From positions 124,001 to 188,000 of the forward strand of contig NZ_JBEPOH010000002.1 of NCBI RefSeq assembly GCF_040546685.1: a DNA stretch of 64,000 bases, in the 5' to 3' direction. The notes under the pieces are model-generated. The model made no database searches. It was not told the origin of the DNA and worked only from the letters and a program-made list of their open reading frames with translations. The stretch comes from Variovorax sp. OAS795 (GTDB taxonomy: Bacteria > Pseudomonadota > Gammaproteobacteria > Burkholderiales > Burkholderiaceae_C). The translations under genes were made by a program, and so were the position numbers. Below are positions 33,052 to 41,223 of the stretch, piece by piece (within the stretch, counting starts at the first letter, position 1; each line of letters starts with the position of its first letter).

Positions 33052-34221
33052 ATGAGCAAGTTATTCGAACCCCTGACCCTGCGCGGCGTGACGCTGCGCA
33101 ACCGCCTGGCACTGAGTCCCATGTGCCAGTACACGGCCCGCAACGGTTTTGTGAACGAGTACCACGTGGCGCACTATGGACGCTTTGTACTGGGCGGCTT
33201 CGGCCTGGTGATGGTCGAGGCGACCGGCGTGTCGCTCGAGGCACGGATCACCCATGGCGACGTGGGCATCTGGGATGATGCCCATGTGGAAGGCCTCGCC
33301 CGGATCGCGACCTTCGCCAAGGAATACGGTGCGGTCCCGGGCATCCAGATCGGCCATGCCGGTCCCAAGGCCAGCATCCAGCGCGCCTTCGAGGGGAATG
33401 GTCCGCTGAACGAGCGTGATGTGGCGCGCGGAGAGCATCCATGGCAGGTGGTCTCTCCCAGCGCGCGTCCGGCGGCCGAGGGATGGCTGGTTCCCGCGGC
33501 GCTCGACGCAAGGGGCATCGCGAAGGTCCGGCACGACTTTGCCGCAGCGGCGCGCCGCGCACTGGCCGCTGGCTTCGAGGTACTGGAGATGCACTGCGCG
33601 CACGGCTTTCTGTTGAATGCGTTCATGTCGCCCCTGACCAATGATCGTACCGACGACTATGGCGGCAGCTTCGAGAACCGCATCCGTCTGCCGCTGGAGA
33701 TTGCCCGCGAGTTGCGAGAGATCTGGCCGAAGGACAAGCCGCTGTTCGTGCGCATCTCGGCGGTGGACGGAAGCCGCGATGGCTGGACCATCGACGACAG
33801 CGTGGCTTTCGCCCGCGAACTCGCCAAGGTCGGCGTCGATGTCGTCGACTGTTCTTCCGGAGGCTTCGGTGTGTTCGATTACCCGAGCGGCTATGGTTTC
33901 CAGGTGCCGTTTGCCGCCCAGATCCGCCGAGAGACGGGTATCGGCACCATGGCGGTCGGCCTGATCGTCGACCCGCATCAGGCGGAAACGGTCGTGGCGT
34001 CGGGCCAGGCCGACATCGTCGCGCTGGGGCACAGCGCGCTGCGTGATCCGCAATTCCCGCTGCATGCGCAGCAGGCACTCGGTGCGGCAGATCCAGCGAG
34101 TCCCTACGCCGACTGGAACATCCAGGCCGGCTGGTGGCTCAACAACCGCGAAAGCAGGCTCCAGCGGCTGGGGCCGCGAGCTTCCGTCGAAGAACGCACC
34201 GCGGAATTGAGCGGCGCCTGA
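33052..34221 (+). CDS. NADH:flavin oxidoreductase/old yellow enzyme family protein
   Basis: A 389-residue FMN-dependent ene-reductase of the YqjM-like class. Motifs include LFEPLTLRGVTLRNRLALSP, MCQYTARNGFVNEYH (with the class-specific Cys), GIQIGHAGPKASIQ, FEVLEMHCAHGFLLNAFMSP, TNDRTDDYGGSFENRIR and a C-terminal GQADIVALGHSALRDPQFPL. The usual HAGRKA reads HAGPKA here, so one phosphate- or substrate-contacting Arg is replaced by Pro. It reduces activated C=C bonds with NAD(P)H. The ATG at 33052 gives the conserved SKLFEP start; ATG 33037 is an alternative. It is under the TetR-type promoter just upstream. Confidence 0.9.
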   Translation: MSKLFEPLTLRGVTLRNRLALSPMCQYTARNGFVNEYHVAHYGRFVLGGFGLVMVEATGVSLEARITHGDVGIWDDAHVEGLARIATFAKEYGAVPGIQIGHAGPKASIQRAFEGNGPLNERDVARGEHPWQVVSPSARPAAEGWLVPAALDARGIAKVRHDFAAAARRALAAGFEVLEMHCAHGFLLNAFMSPLTNDRTDDYGGSFENRIRLPLEIARELREIWPKDKPLFVRISAVDGSRDGWTIDDSVAFARELAKVGVDVVDCSSGGFGVFDYPSGYGFQVPFAAQIRRETGIGTMAVGLIVDPHQAETVVASGQADIVALGHSALRDPQFPLHAQQALGAADPASPYADWNIQAGWWLNNRESRLQRLGPRASVEERTAELSGA

Positions 34222-34280
34222 GACTGATTGCCGCCATCTGCGCGATCCGTAAATTTCTAACCTCAACTGAAAGCAAGACC

Positions 34281-34670
34281 ATGAACAAACCCACCTACGT
34301 CCACGAGTACAACGCTATCGTCGAAGTGCTGAACAAGTACAACGACGGCTGCAAGCAGGCCAGGAGCAGCATCATGAAGCCCGCTTTCAGCGAGCAGGCA
34401 ACCATTTTTGGCGTCGGCGCAGACGGCAAGCTGACGGGCGGCGCAATCCAGAACCTGTTCGACGGCATCGACAGCGCCTTTCGCCCGTCACCCGAGGCGC
34501 AGGGAGCGATCGTCAGCGTCGACATCGTCGGCACGGCAGCCAGTGCCCGCATCGACACCAACGATGTCTCCGGTTTCTGCTTCACCGATTTTTTCCATCT
34601 GTTGAAGGTCGATGGAAAGTGGACTGTGCTCAGTAAGATCTATCACACCCACGTCGCTCCCCAGGCCTGA
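34281..34670 (+). CDS. Nuclear transport factor 2-like protein (putative lumazine-binding type)
   Basis: A 129-residue NTF2-like protein: VHEYNAIVEVLNKYNDGCKQ helix, MKPAFSEQATIFGVGADGKL, GGAIQNLFDGIDSAF, and terminal beta strands with CFTDFFHLLKVDGKWTVLSKIYHTH. The fold is a cone with a hydrophobic pocket; the family includes enzymes and stress-related ligand binders, and its exact job is not defined. The ATG at 34281 is chosen by homology because upstream codons do not fit the family. It follows the ene-reductase gene by 59 bases on the same strand and likely shares its TetR-regulated transcript. Confidence 0.82.
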   Translation: MNKPTYVHEYNAIVEVLNKYNDGCKQARSSIMKPAFSEQATIFGVGADGKLTGGAIQNLFDGIDSAFRPSPEAQGAIVSVDIVGTAASARIDTNDVSGFCFTDFFHLLKVDGKWTVLSKIYHTHVAPQA

Positions 34671-34718
34671 TCGCTCGCCAGCGCCTGAACACCGTCGTGC
34701 ATCCATGGGGCATCCCTT

Positions 34719-35366
34719 ATGAAACTGTTGCTGCTCGGTGCGACCGGACTGGTCGGACGCCACGTGCTCGCACGCGCGCTGGCCGATCCGCGCGTGGAAG
34801 CAGTGGTTGCACCCGGTCGCCGCGAATTGGCGGCGCATCCGAAACTGCGCAGCCCGCAAGTGGATTTCGATCATCTGCCGCCGCACGCCGACTGGTGGCA
34901 GGCGGATGCGGTCGTCTGCGCGCTGGGCACGACCATGCGCACGGCCCGCTCTGAGGAAGCGTTCCGCCGCGTGGACTTCGGCTATCCGTTGACGGTCGCC
35001 AGGTTGGCGCGCGCGCATGGCACGCCGACCTATGTGCTGAACTCGGCCATCGGTGCGGATGCCCGTTCGCGCTTCTTCTACAACAGGGTCAAGGGCGAGC
35101 TGGAACAGGCGCTGGCCGGGCAGGGCTTCGAATCGCTGACCTTCGTGCGGCCCGGCCTCATCGGCGGGCATCGGGAGGAGTTCCGCCTGGGCGAGCGAAT
35201 CATGCTGATGGGACTGACCTTGACCGACCCGTTGCTGCCCAAGCGCTGGCGCCTCAACCCGGCGCCGAAGATCGCCAACGCACTGCTCGAGGCGGCGATT
35301 GGCCCGGCGCCCGGTGTTCATGTCGTGGGCTCGGAGCGAATGGCTGGCAGACGGACTAGCGGCTGA
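34719..35366 (+). CDS. NAD(P)H-binding, TIP30/HTATIP2-like atypical SDR
   Basis: A 215-residue Rossmann protein: MKLLLLGATGLVGRHVLARAL cofactor motif, VDFDHLPPHADWWQADAVVC, ALGTTMRTARSEEAFRRVDF, YVLNSAIGADARSRFFYNRV with the catalytic-type Tyr-x-x-x-Lys (YNRVK), and FVRPGLIGGHREEFR. These are the landmarks of TIP30-like atypical SDRs, which act as oxidoreductases or redox sensors. It lies downstream of the ene-reductase and NTF2-like genes and may belong to the same operon. Its last 11 bases overlap the end of the convergent hybrid kinase gene. Confidence 0.85.
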   Translation: MKLLLLGATGLVGRHVLARALADPRVEAVVAPGRRELAAHPKLRSPQVDFDHLPPHADWWQADAVVCALGTTMRTARSEEAFRRVDFGYPLTVARLARAHGTPTYVLNSAIGADARSRFFYNRVKGELEQALAGQGFESLTFVRPGLIGGHREEFRLGERIMLMGLTLTDPLLPKRWRLNPAPKIANALLEAAIGPAPGVHVVGSERMAGRRTSG

Positions 35367-37494
35367 CTTCGCCGGCCGTTCCCACTCTCCGTTCGAGTAC
35401 GTCCAACAGCTCGACGGGGTCGAAGGGCTTGATCAGGTGGGCGTCGAAACCCGCGGCGCGTGCGCGTGCCTTGTCGGCTTCCTGGCCCCAACCGGTGGCG
35501 GCGAGCAGAAAGGCTTGCTGGCCCCAGGGCGTGCATCGCACCGCCTGGGCGACCTCATACCCCGTGAGCTTCGGCATGCCAATGTCGAGAATCAGTACGG
35601 AAGGCCGCACGGCCTCGGCGATGGTCAGTGCCTGGGCGCCGTCCGTGGCGACGTGCACCTCATGGCCCTCCATGCGCAGCAATTCCGCCAGCAGCGTGAC
35701 GGCGCTCAGGTTGTCGTCGGCAATCACGATGCTTGCAGCGCGCCGCCCGCCCATCGTGGGCATTGGAAGCGCCTTGTCCGACGCCCGATTCGGCGGGACG
35801 TTGCCGACGGGAAGCCGGACGATGAAACGGCTGCCTTTCCCGAGGCCCGCGCTTTCGGCCACGATGGTGCCGCCGTGTGCGGCGCAGATCGCGCGTGACA
35901 GCGCGAGGCCAATGCCAAGACCGCCCTCGGGGCGATGCAGCACGGCGCCCTCCTGCGAGAACATCTCGAAGATGCGTTCGAACGATTGCGGCGTCAACCC
36001 CATCCCGTTGTCGCTGACCACGAACTCGCACAACTCGCCGGCGCTCGACGCACAGATCTCGATGCGACCGCCCACCGGGGTGTACTTGGCGGCATTCGTC
36101 AGAAGATTGGTGATGATCTGTGCGAGGCGGACCGGGTCTGCCTGGAGTGCAAGGTCGTCTTCGACCTTCAAGGTCACGCTGTGATTTCGTCTGCGTACTT
36201 CGGAGCCCGCGTTTTGCAACGCCAGCTCGATCGCTGTGCGCGCATGGACGAGCTCCTTCTTGACTGTCATGCGGCCGGTCTTGATGCGGCTGGTATCGAG
36301 CAGGTCGTCCAGCAGTCTCGAGATCTGGAAGACTTGCGTGCGGATCATCTCAGCGGTGTTCTGCGTCGCCGGATCGGGCGACTGCTTGAGCATTTGCGCC
36401 GCAAGTCCTATGGGTGCAAGCGGGTTGCGCAACTCGTGTGCGAGCACCGCGAGAAACTCGTCCTTTTTCTGGTCGGCCTCGCGCAGATCCTGTTCCATCT
36501 GCTTTCTGACCGTCGACTCCTGCACCACGCCGAAGATGCCCGCGACGACACCCGCATCATCGGTTTGCGGCGTTCCCCAAACCGAGAGCCACCGCGGCGG
36601 GTGGCTGCCGGCCAGGCGGTACTCCTCGCGGTAGGTCTTGCCGCTGCGAACGCTTGCCTGGACCGCAGCGAGCGTGCGTTCCCGGTCATCCTCATGAATG
36701 AGTCGAGCCAGTTCATGCCAGGTGACCGGAGCAACAGGAACACGAAAAAGTGCTGCCGCGCGCGGCGACAAGGAAACCACGTCCGTGGCAGCGCTCCAGC
36801 TCCAGTCGCCCATCTCCGCGGCGGCCAGCGCAATGTTCAAGCGCTCGTTGGTCAGCTGGATCGCATGGTGTGCCCGCGTGCGCTGCAGGCTCTCCCAGCA
36901 TCGGCTGCAGACCAGCTGGACCAGTTCGATCTCGGGTTTGTTCCATCGCCTGGGCGTGCGCTGGTGCACGGCCATGGCCGCCACAAAGCGGCCGTCCTTG
37001 TGCAGTGGAACGCAGATCACGGCCTGGATGGCCGTGAGCCGGTAAGCACTCAGATCCATGCCGGCCGCGCGTGGATCGGTATCGATGTCATGGACCACGT
37101 AAGGCAGGTTGGCGCGCATGAGCTCAAGGCAATCCAGCCCGAACTGGGAGAACGTGTAGCGGCCCACGATGGAGTCGACGCCGCGGCTGAAATCCCCGGT
37201 GAGCGTGAAATGGTCTTCATCGGGATCGACTTCCGCATATGCGCACCGGTTGACCCCCATGTGCGTTCCAAGCAAACGCGCCGTGATCTGCATCACTTCG
37301 GCCGGATCGCTCATTGGCTGCGTCGTCCGGGCGAGGCGGTCCAGAAACGCGATCTGCGAGTCCAGGTCCGCGACAGCGCCCGCCGTCGCGTCTGATCGGG
37401 AAGGCGGGGCGGCTTCTGAACTCACGGCATGGTCTCTTGTGAAAGGCAGAATTCGATGGCGAGCCCCTGATGGTCGGCCTAGCGAGTGGATCAT
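35356..37494 (-). CDS. Hybrid sensor histidine kinase/response regulator (GAF-PAS-HisKA-ATPase-REC)
   Basis: A 712-residue soluble hybrid kinase. A GAF domain spans about 45-205 (VNRCAYAEVDPDEDHFTLTG, IQAVICVPLHKDGRFVAAMA), then a PAS fold about 218-330 (AAAEMGDWSWSAATDVVSLS, FGVVQE). HisKA has the phospho-acceptor H353 in LAHELRNPLAPI, and the ATPase shows NLLTNAAKYT, SDNGMGL and GGLGIGLALSR. The C-terminal receiver has IADDN, D637 in LILDIGMPK and K689 in LIKPFD. No membrane segment is present, so it senses a cytoplasmic signal. The ATG at 37494 with a GGAG site is preferred to a frame opening at 37620. No partner regulator gene is adjacent. Confidence 0.92.
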   Translation of the reverse strand: MIHSLGRPSGARHRILPFTRDHAVSSEAAPPSRSDATAGAVADLDSQIAFLDRLARTTQPMSDPAEVMQITARLLGTHMGVNRCAYAEVDPDEDHFTLTGDFSRGVDSIVGRYTFSQFGLDCLELMRANLPYVVHDIDTDPRAAGMDLSAYRLTAIQAVICVPLHKDGRFVAAMAVHQRTPRRWNKPEIELVQLVCSRCWESLQRTRAHHAIQLTNERLNIALAAAEMGDWSWSAATDVVSLSPRAAALFRVPVAPVTWHELARLIHEDDRERTLAAVQASVRSGKTYREEYRLAGSHPPRWLSVWGTPQTDDAGVVAGIFGVVQESTVRKQMEQDLREADQKKDEFLAVLAHELRNPLAPIGLAAQMLKQSPDPATQNTAEMIRTQVFQISRLLDDLLDTSRIKTGRMTVKKELVHARTAIELALQNAGSEVRRRNHSVTLKVEDDLALQADPVRLAQIITNLLTNAAKYTPVGGRIEICASSAGELCEFVVSDNGMGLTPQSFERIFEMFSQEGAVLHRPEGGLGIGLALSRAICAAHGGTIVAESAGLGKGSRFIVRLPVGNVPPNRASDKALPMPTMGGRRAASIVIADDNLSAVTLLAELLRMEGHEVHVATDGAQALTIAEAVRPSVLILDIGMPKLTGYEVAQAVRCTPWGQQAFLLAATGWGQEADKARARAAGFDAHLIKPFDPVELLDVLERRVGTAGEVSR

Positions 37495-37640
37495 TGCGGA
37501 TCTCCGGTCCGTGTCAGCCGAATTCGCTATTTTCGAGACCGGCCGCCAGAGCTGCTGGCCGCCTTGGGGGCGTCCTCCTACGCGCGGTCGGCGGTGCGAC
37601 CCTCCGGGCAGTCCGCGCACGCTCTGCAGAATGAACCGGC

Positions 37641-38066
37641 ATGAAGGCTTCAGAACTCACCGGCGCGCAGCTCGACCATTGGGTCGCGCGGGCGAACGGC
37701 TGGACTGCGGCGCGGTACGACCTGCACAGCGGTTCCTACTACGAGCCGGAACAGATCACCGGCCAGGACCATTGGATCGAAAAAGGCGCAGACACCGAGT
37801 ACCGGCAGACGATCGACCTCTGGCGGCCTTCAACCGATTGGGCGCAGGGCGGCGTGATCATCGAGATGCTCCTCATCAACTTCTATACCAGCCCTGAAGA
37901 CCTGGAGATGCCCATCCTGGCACGCATTCCCGGCGGCGGAGATGCCGCGGTTCAGCCTGGCCCGACTCACCTGGTTGCAGCCATGCGAGCCTACGTGGCC
38001 TCGAAGTTTGGGGAAGAGGTGGCCCAGGAGCAGGCTCGAGAAATCTTCCATAGGCGATACGGGTAG
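37641..38066 (+). CDS. DUF2591-type (phage-associated) hypothetical protein
   Basis: A 141-residue protein that opens MKASELTGAQLDHWVARANG, the characteristic start of the DUF2591 family found in prophages and plasmids of proteobacteria. It continues with YYEPEQITGQDHWIEKGADT and ends THLVAAMRAYVASKFGEEV. The family function is unknown. The conserved Trp/Tyr positions suggest a small globular protein. No other phage gene is nearby, so this is probably a lone remnant or cargo. It is divergent from the hybrid kinase gene, 146 bases away, at the left edge of a small accessory stretch that ends with hipBA. Confidence 0.75.
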   Translation: MKASELTGAQLDHWVARANGWTAARYDLHSGSYYEPEQITGQDHWIEKGADTEYRQTIDLWRPSTDWAQGGVIIEMLLINFYTSPEDLEMPILARIPGGGDAAVQPGPTHLVAAMRAYVASKFGEEVAQEQAREIFHRRYG

Positions 38067-38327
38067 AGGTGATTCCGGGCCCACTCAGCAGTAGCAACGC
38101 TCTCCGGCGATCTGGACCGGCTTTTCCACCGGGTTATCCACTGCCGTGGTGGAGAACTCCCCTCTGAAATTTGAAGTTTACGGCCGAAACGACGCAATGT
38201 TGTACACAATTCGTAGTACATATTGCCCATAACCAGTTGACCCCTGCGCCGGCCGACGCGGAACAATCCTCGCTGGCAAAGGGGGGCCCGGCTGGATAAA
38301 ACGCTGTTCGGAACCGAGGAGAAAGCG

Positions 38328-38543
38328 ATGCCGATGAATTTCCTGTGCCGCATTGAGCACGCTTCCTTTCCCTTGGCCATTCGCGACGAGGCAGACATCC
38401 AGTGCGCGGCTGTGCTGGCCGCCGCTGAACTCATTGCGGCGAACCTTCCCGATCCCCGGAACCCAACGGCCGGCGGCGTGATCCTTCGCATCACGCCGCA
38501 GGGGCGAGCGGAACTCCAACGACTCCGTAGCTCACAACCCTAG
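38328..38543 (+). CDS. Small hypothetical protein
   Basis: A 71-residue open frame with a strong GAGGAG site eight bases before ATG 38328, so it is probably translated. The sequence begins PMNFLCRIEHASFPLAIRDE and ends GGVILRITPQGRAELQRLRS. It has no membrane segment or recognised domain. It lies in the accessory stretch between the DUF2591 gene and the decayed SDR. In the 261 bases before it, the only structure seen is TGTAC and GTACA arms around 38195-38215 with a ten-base gap. Confidence 0.5.
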   Translation: MPMNFLCRIEHASFPLAIRDEADIQCAAVLAAAELIAANLPDPRNPTAGGVILRITPQGRAELQRLRSSQP

Positions 38544-38629
38544 ATGTTCGGGTCTTCCTGGATTGCCCGGCCGATTTGCCAGGAGAGCGCCGGCGATGAT
38601 CTGAAAGAGATGAGCGGCCCGCTGGGCAC

Positions 38630-38851
38630 GTCTTCGCCAATGCCGGGGCTGGAAGCCCGGTTCCGCTTGGCGAGATCACTGCCGAGCACATCGACGAAAC
38701 CTTCGACACCAATGTGAAGGGCACGATCTTCACGGTTCAGAAGGCGTTGCCGCTGATGGGGCAAGGCGCATCGGGCGACCGAGCTCGCGAAGGCCGCGCT
38801 GGGCCCTGGGGACAGCTGATCTTCAAGGACCTGGTCAAGTTCGACGGATGA
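38630..38851 (+). pseudogene. Remnant of an SDR family oxidoreductase
   Basis: Translated from 38630, the first 48 codons read as the middle of a short-chain dehydrogenase: [20 protein letters not shown], then [20 protein letters not shown] and PLM. This covers the strand-4 NAG motif and the Asn of helix 4. After about 38770 the similarity stops and the frame ends in a short unrelated tail (FKDLVKFDG) at 38851. There is no N-terminal cofactor motif, catalytic Ser/Tyr or C-terminus in the window on either side. It is therefore a fragment left by deletion, and it fills most of the 357-base gap before hipA. Confidence 0.75.
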
Positions 38852-38900
38852 AGCAGGCCTGAAACTTCCTCGGCGGGATGACGAACCGACTGTGTCTTCG

Positions 38901-40223
38901 TCACGAGGGATTGGCCGCCTCCGAGAGGAACTTCTTCGCCTGGCTGCGCATGCCCTTCGAGATGGGATCCCAGATGCGTGCAGGAAAGTCCTTGGGCAGT
39001 CGTGCCTCGACGGCGCCAAGAGCCTGCGCCACACCATCGACCAGGCCCTGCATCGCTTCCCAGACCACGGGGCCGCCGTTCCGCATGGCCAGGTCATGCC
39101 AGTGGCGGGCACGGATGGTGTGGATCTCGTAGTGCGCGTTCTTCGAGCGAAGTGCCATCGCCAGTCGGACCTCTCGCACGTGCAGTTGGCCCCGTCTCGT
39201 GCCCACATAGGGCCACACCGACAGGACGTCGTACAAGGGCGTCATTTCGTACGCGTTGCCTTGGCGCAGGAAGATCGAGAAGTTCTTGGCGTGGCCATCG
39301 GGCGCCGCCATGAGCCAGAAGGCCAACTGGGCGAGTTGGAAAGCCATCCGGTCTGTCGGTGCATCTGCACTCCCGGCCAGCAGCGTGAGTCCGGCGGCGG
39401 TGGACGGCCCGCCGTCGTCTTCGTATTTCAGGCGCGGCGGCAGGCCTAGCGCCTGGCAGAAGTCTTCCTGGGGAAGCCGGGCAATCCACTTTCCGTCTTC
39501 CATCCATTCCCGGTCGAAGCGCTCCACGATCAGCACGCGCTGGTCGCCGAACGTGGCCATCTCGGTGTGTGCCACCGGCAGCCCGAGCGCCTGGATGATC
39601 TGCGCGCAGAGCCATTCGTTCTCGACGGAGTCGAACATGTCCACTCGGGTCGTGTTGGCGATCAGGCCGAGCGGAAGCTTGAAGATGTGGGTGCTCGGCG
39701 TGGCTCCGACGGGACGGCACCACCGCCTGTCGACGCGCACGAAGGCGGTCTTTTCCTGGGCTCCCGCCAAGGAAATCCGGAACGGCGGGGCTTCGTCGAT
39801 GTGGCGAACGACCGAGTCGTCGGGCACGGCGCGAAGTGCGTCGGCGACCTGTTTGTCGGTCAGCCGATCGCATGCCACGCGGTTCCACCCGTCAGGGGTC
39901 GTTCCTTCCGGGAGCAACTGCACTGCGCCGACGCAGTCGCGGCCGATGGCCTCCAGCAAGGCGAAGGTATCGAGTGTCCTGGTCTTGAACCGCCGGCCGA
40001 TTCGCTCGCGGATTCGTTCGTTGTCGGGCAGCAGGTTGTCGAAGTAGTTCGCAACGACCTCTCCCTTGACCGCCAGGGTGCGGGTGAGTGGCAGCGACAA
40101 GGAAAGCGGCCGGGACTTGCCGGACTCCAGCCATGACGGTGCGTACGAAAAGCTGTGAACTCCGCGGTTGAACTGCCAGACGCCGACGAATTCGCCATTC
40201 ATCCACGCGTTGAGCGCCGCCAC
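38901..40223 (-). CDS. hipA: HipA-type serine/threonine kinase toxin
   Basis: A 440-residue HipA, similar to the E. coli toxin along its full length. From the GTG at 40223 the key residues fall at S151 in ISLAGAQEKTA (autophosphorylated P-loop Ser), the Lys in HIFKLP, D309 in AAPDGHAKNFSI (catalytic) and D332 in LYDVLS (metal). This numbering almost equals that of E. coli HipA. The GTG overlaps the hipB stop as TAGTG and has AAAGG nine bases upstream; a TTG at 40229 is less likely. HipA phosphorylates glutamyl-tRNA synthetase in E. coli and triggers growth arrest. All catalytic residues are intact here. Confidence 0.94.
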   Translation of the reverse strand: MAALNAWMNGEFVGVWQFNRGVHSFSYAPSWLESGKSRPLSLSLPLTRTLAVKGEVVANYFDNLLPDNERIRERIGRRFKTRTLDTFALLEAIGRDCVGAVQLLPEGTTPDGWNRVACDRLTDKQVADALRAVPDDSVVRHIDEAPPFRISLAGAQEKTAFVRVDRRWCRPVGATPSTHIFKLPLGLIANTTRVDMFDSVENEWLCAQIIQALGLPVAHTEMATFGDQRVLIVERFDREWMEDGKWIARLPQEDFCQALGLPPRLKYEDDGGPSTAAGLTLLAGSADAPTDRMAFQLAQLAFWLMAAPDGHAKNFSIFLRQGNAYEMTPLYDVLSVWPYVGTRRGQLHVREVRLAMALRSKNAHYEIHTIRARHWHDLAMRNGGPVVWEAMQGLVDGVAQALGAVEARLPKDFPARIWDPISKGMRSQAKKFLSEAANPS

Positions 40224-40606
40224 TACCAAGAGCCTTTCTTGGGCCGGATGACGAAGTTGCGCCCGGATGTCGGTGTGGCATCCGGGTTCCGGTTCGCGAC
40301 CGACGGTTGTTTGACCGGCTCGCGGGGTTTGTTGGCCGCAGGAGAAGGAGGCGAGGGTTCTGCTTCCGGTCGATTCGCGGGCACATCGATCGCGTCATCC
40401 CTCAGCAGCAGGGATGCGCGCAATGCCGAGAGCACTTTCATCAGCTGGTCGACGCTCACGGCGCCGGGGTTGCTTTCGATCTCGGCGATGCGGGCCTGTC
40501 CCACGCCGAGTAGCCGCCCGAGCGCGGCCTGGGTCAGGCCGCGCGCTTTCCTGAGCGCGCGCAGGTGCTCGCGAAGGTGGCTGGTCAGCTGAACGGGGTA
40601 GTCCAT
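40223..40606 (-). CDS. hipB: HipB-type antitoxin, XRE family DNA-binding protein
   Basis: A 127-residue antitoxin. The N-terminal half is a Cro/XRE helix-turn-helix (HLREHLRALRKARGLTQAAL, GRLLGVGQARIAEIESNPGAVSVDQLMKVL), and the C-terminal 50 residues are a Pro/Ser-rich, disordered tail longer than in E. coli HipB. It neutralises HipA and represses its own operon. The ATG at 40606 gives the family-like MDYPVQ start. It overlaps hipA by one base. A TATCC/GGATA site like that bound by E. coli HipB lies upstream at 40645-40664. Confidence 0.92.
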   Translation of the reverse strand: MDYPVQLTSHLREHLRALRKARGLTQAALGRLLGVGQARIAEIESNPGAVSVDQLMKVLSALRASLLLRDDAIDVPANRPEAEPSPPSPAANKPREPVKQPSVANRNPDATPTSGRNFVIRPKKGSW

Positions 40607-40644
40607 GCCAATGATCTTATCGGGAATTACCAATATATAAACAA

Positions 40645-40690
40645 TATCCAGTTTTTACCGGATACTGGACAAAGTACATGTATGTACTTT
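40645..40690. promoter_or_regulatory. hipBA operator region with TATCC/GGATA site and a 9-2-9 palindrome
   Basis: TATCC (40645-40649) and GGATA (40660-40664) are inverted arms separated by ten bases; E. coli HipB binds TATCC-N8-GGATA. Seven bases further on, AAAGTACAT-GT-ATGTACTTT (40671-40690) is a perfect nine-base inverted repeat. Both sit in AT-rich DNA, unusual for this window, directly upstream of hipB. The first is a probable HipB operator; the second is unassigned. Confidence 0.65.
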
Positions 40691-40754
40691 ATTGGAAATC
40701 CCCGATGTTGTGTCGGCCAGCGCCAAGAGGCGCCATCGAGCGTCCCTCGACGTC

Positions 40755-41213
40755 CTAGCCCATCATTGCCGCAGCCGCCTTGATGGCCTCGCGCACCCGG
40801 CCGTAGGTGCCGCAGCGGCACACGTTCTCGATGGCATCGATGTCCGCGTCGGTGGGGTTGCGGGTGCGCTTCAGCAGGTCGACCGCCGCCATGATCTGTC
40901 CCGGTTGGCAGAAGCCGCATTGCGGCACATCGAGGTTCATCCAGGCCTGCTGCACCGGATGCAGCGTGTTGCCGTTGGCCAGGCCCTCGATGGTCGTCAC
41001 TTGCCGGCCGCGCACGTCGATCACCCGCGTCGAGCAGGCGGTGACGGCCTTGCCGTCCACGTGGCAGGTGCAGGCCTTGCACACGTTGATGCCGCAGCCG
41101 TACTTCGGACCGGTGATGCCGAGCTTGTCGCGCAGCACCCAGAGCAAGGCCATGTCGTCGGGCGCCTCGACGTCGACGTGGCCGCCGTTCACCTTGAAAG
41201 ATTGCACAGGCAT
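40755..41213 (-). CDS. (2Fe-2S)-binding small subunit of a xanthine dehydrogenase-family hydroxylase (IorA-like)
   Basis: A 152-residue iron-sulfur subunit. The N-terminal plant-ferredoxin cluster is KYGCGINVCKACTCHVDG with a fourth Cys in TACSTR. The second cluster of the all-helical domain is CGFCQPGQIMAAVDLL plus NVCRCGTYGR. It transfers electrons from the molybdenum subunit encoded immediately upstream (10 bases) to an outside acceptor. There is no FAD subunit gene, which matches isoquinoline 1-oxidoreductase-type two-subunit enzymes that pass electrons to cytochromes. It has no signal peptide of its own and is presumably co-exported with the Tat-bearing large subunit. Confidence 0.9.
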   Translation of the reverse strand: MPVQSFKVNGGHVDVEAPDDMALLWVLRDKLGITGPKYGCGINVCKACTCHVDGKAVTACSTRVIDVRGRQVTTIEGLANGNTLHPVQQAWMNLDVPQCGFCQPGQIMAAVDLLKRTRNPTDADIDAIENVCRCGTYGRVREAIKAAAAMMG

Positions 41214-41223
41214 GTCGGGCTCC

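Noticed and set aside
37500..37620. N-terminal extension of the hybrid kinase from 37620
   Set aside because: The extra 42 residues are Arg/Gly-rich without similarity, and ATG 37494 has a proper GGAG site.
38100..38160. TTATCCAC as a DnaA box or replication origin signal
   Set aside because: Only one copy is present, with no dnaA/dnaN or repeat cluster nearby, so an origin cannot be supported.
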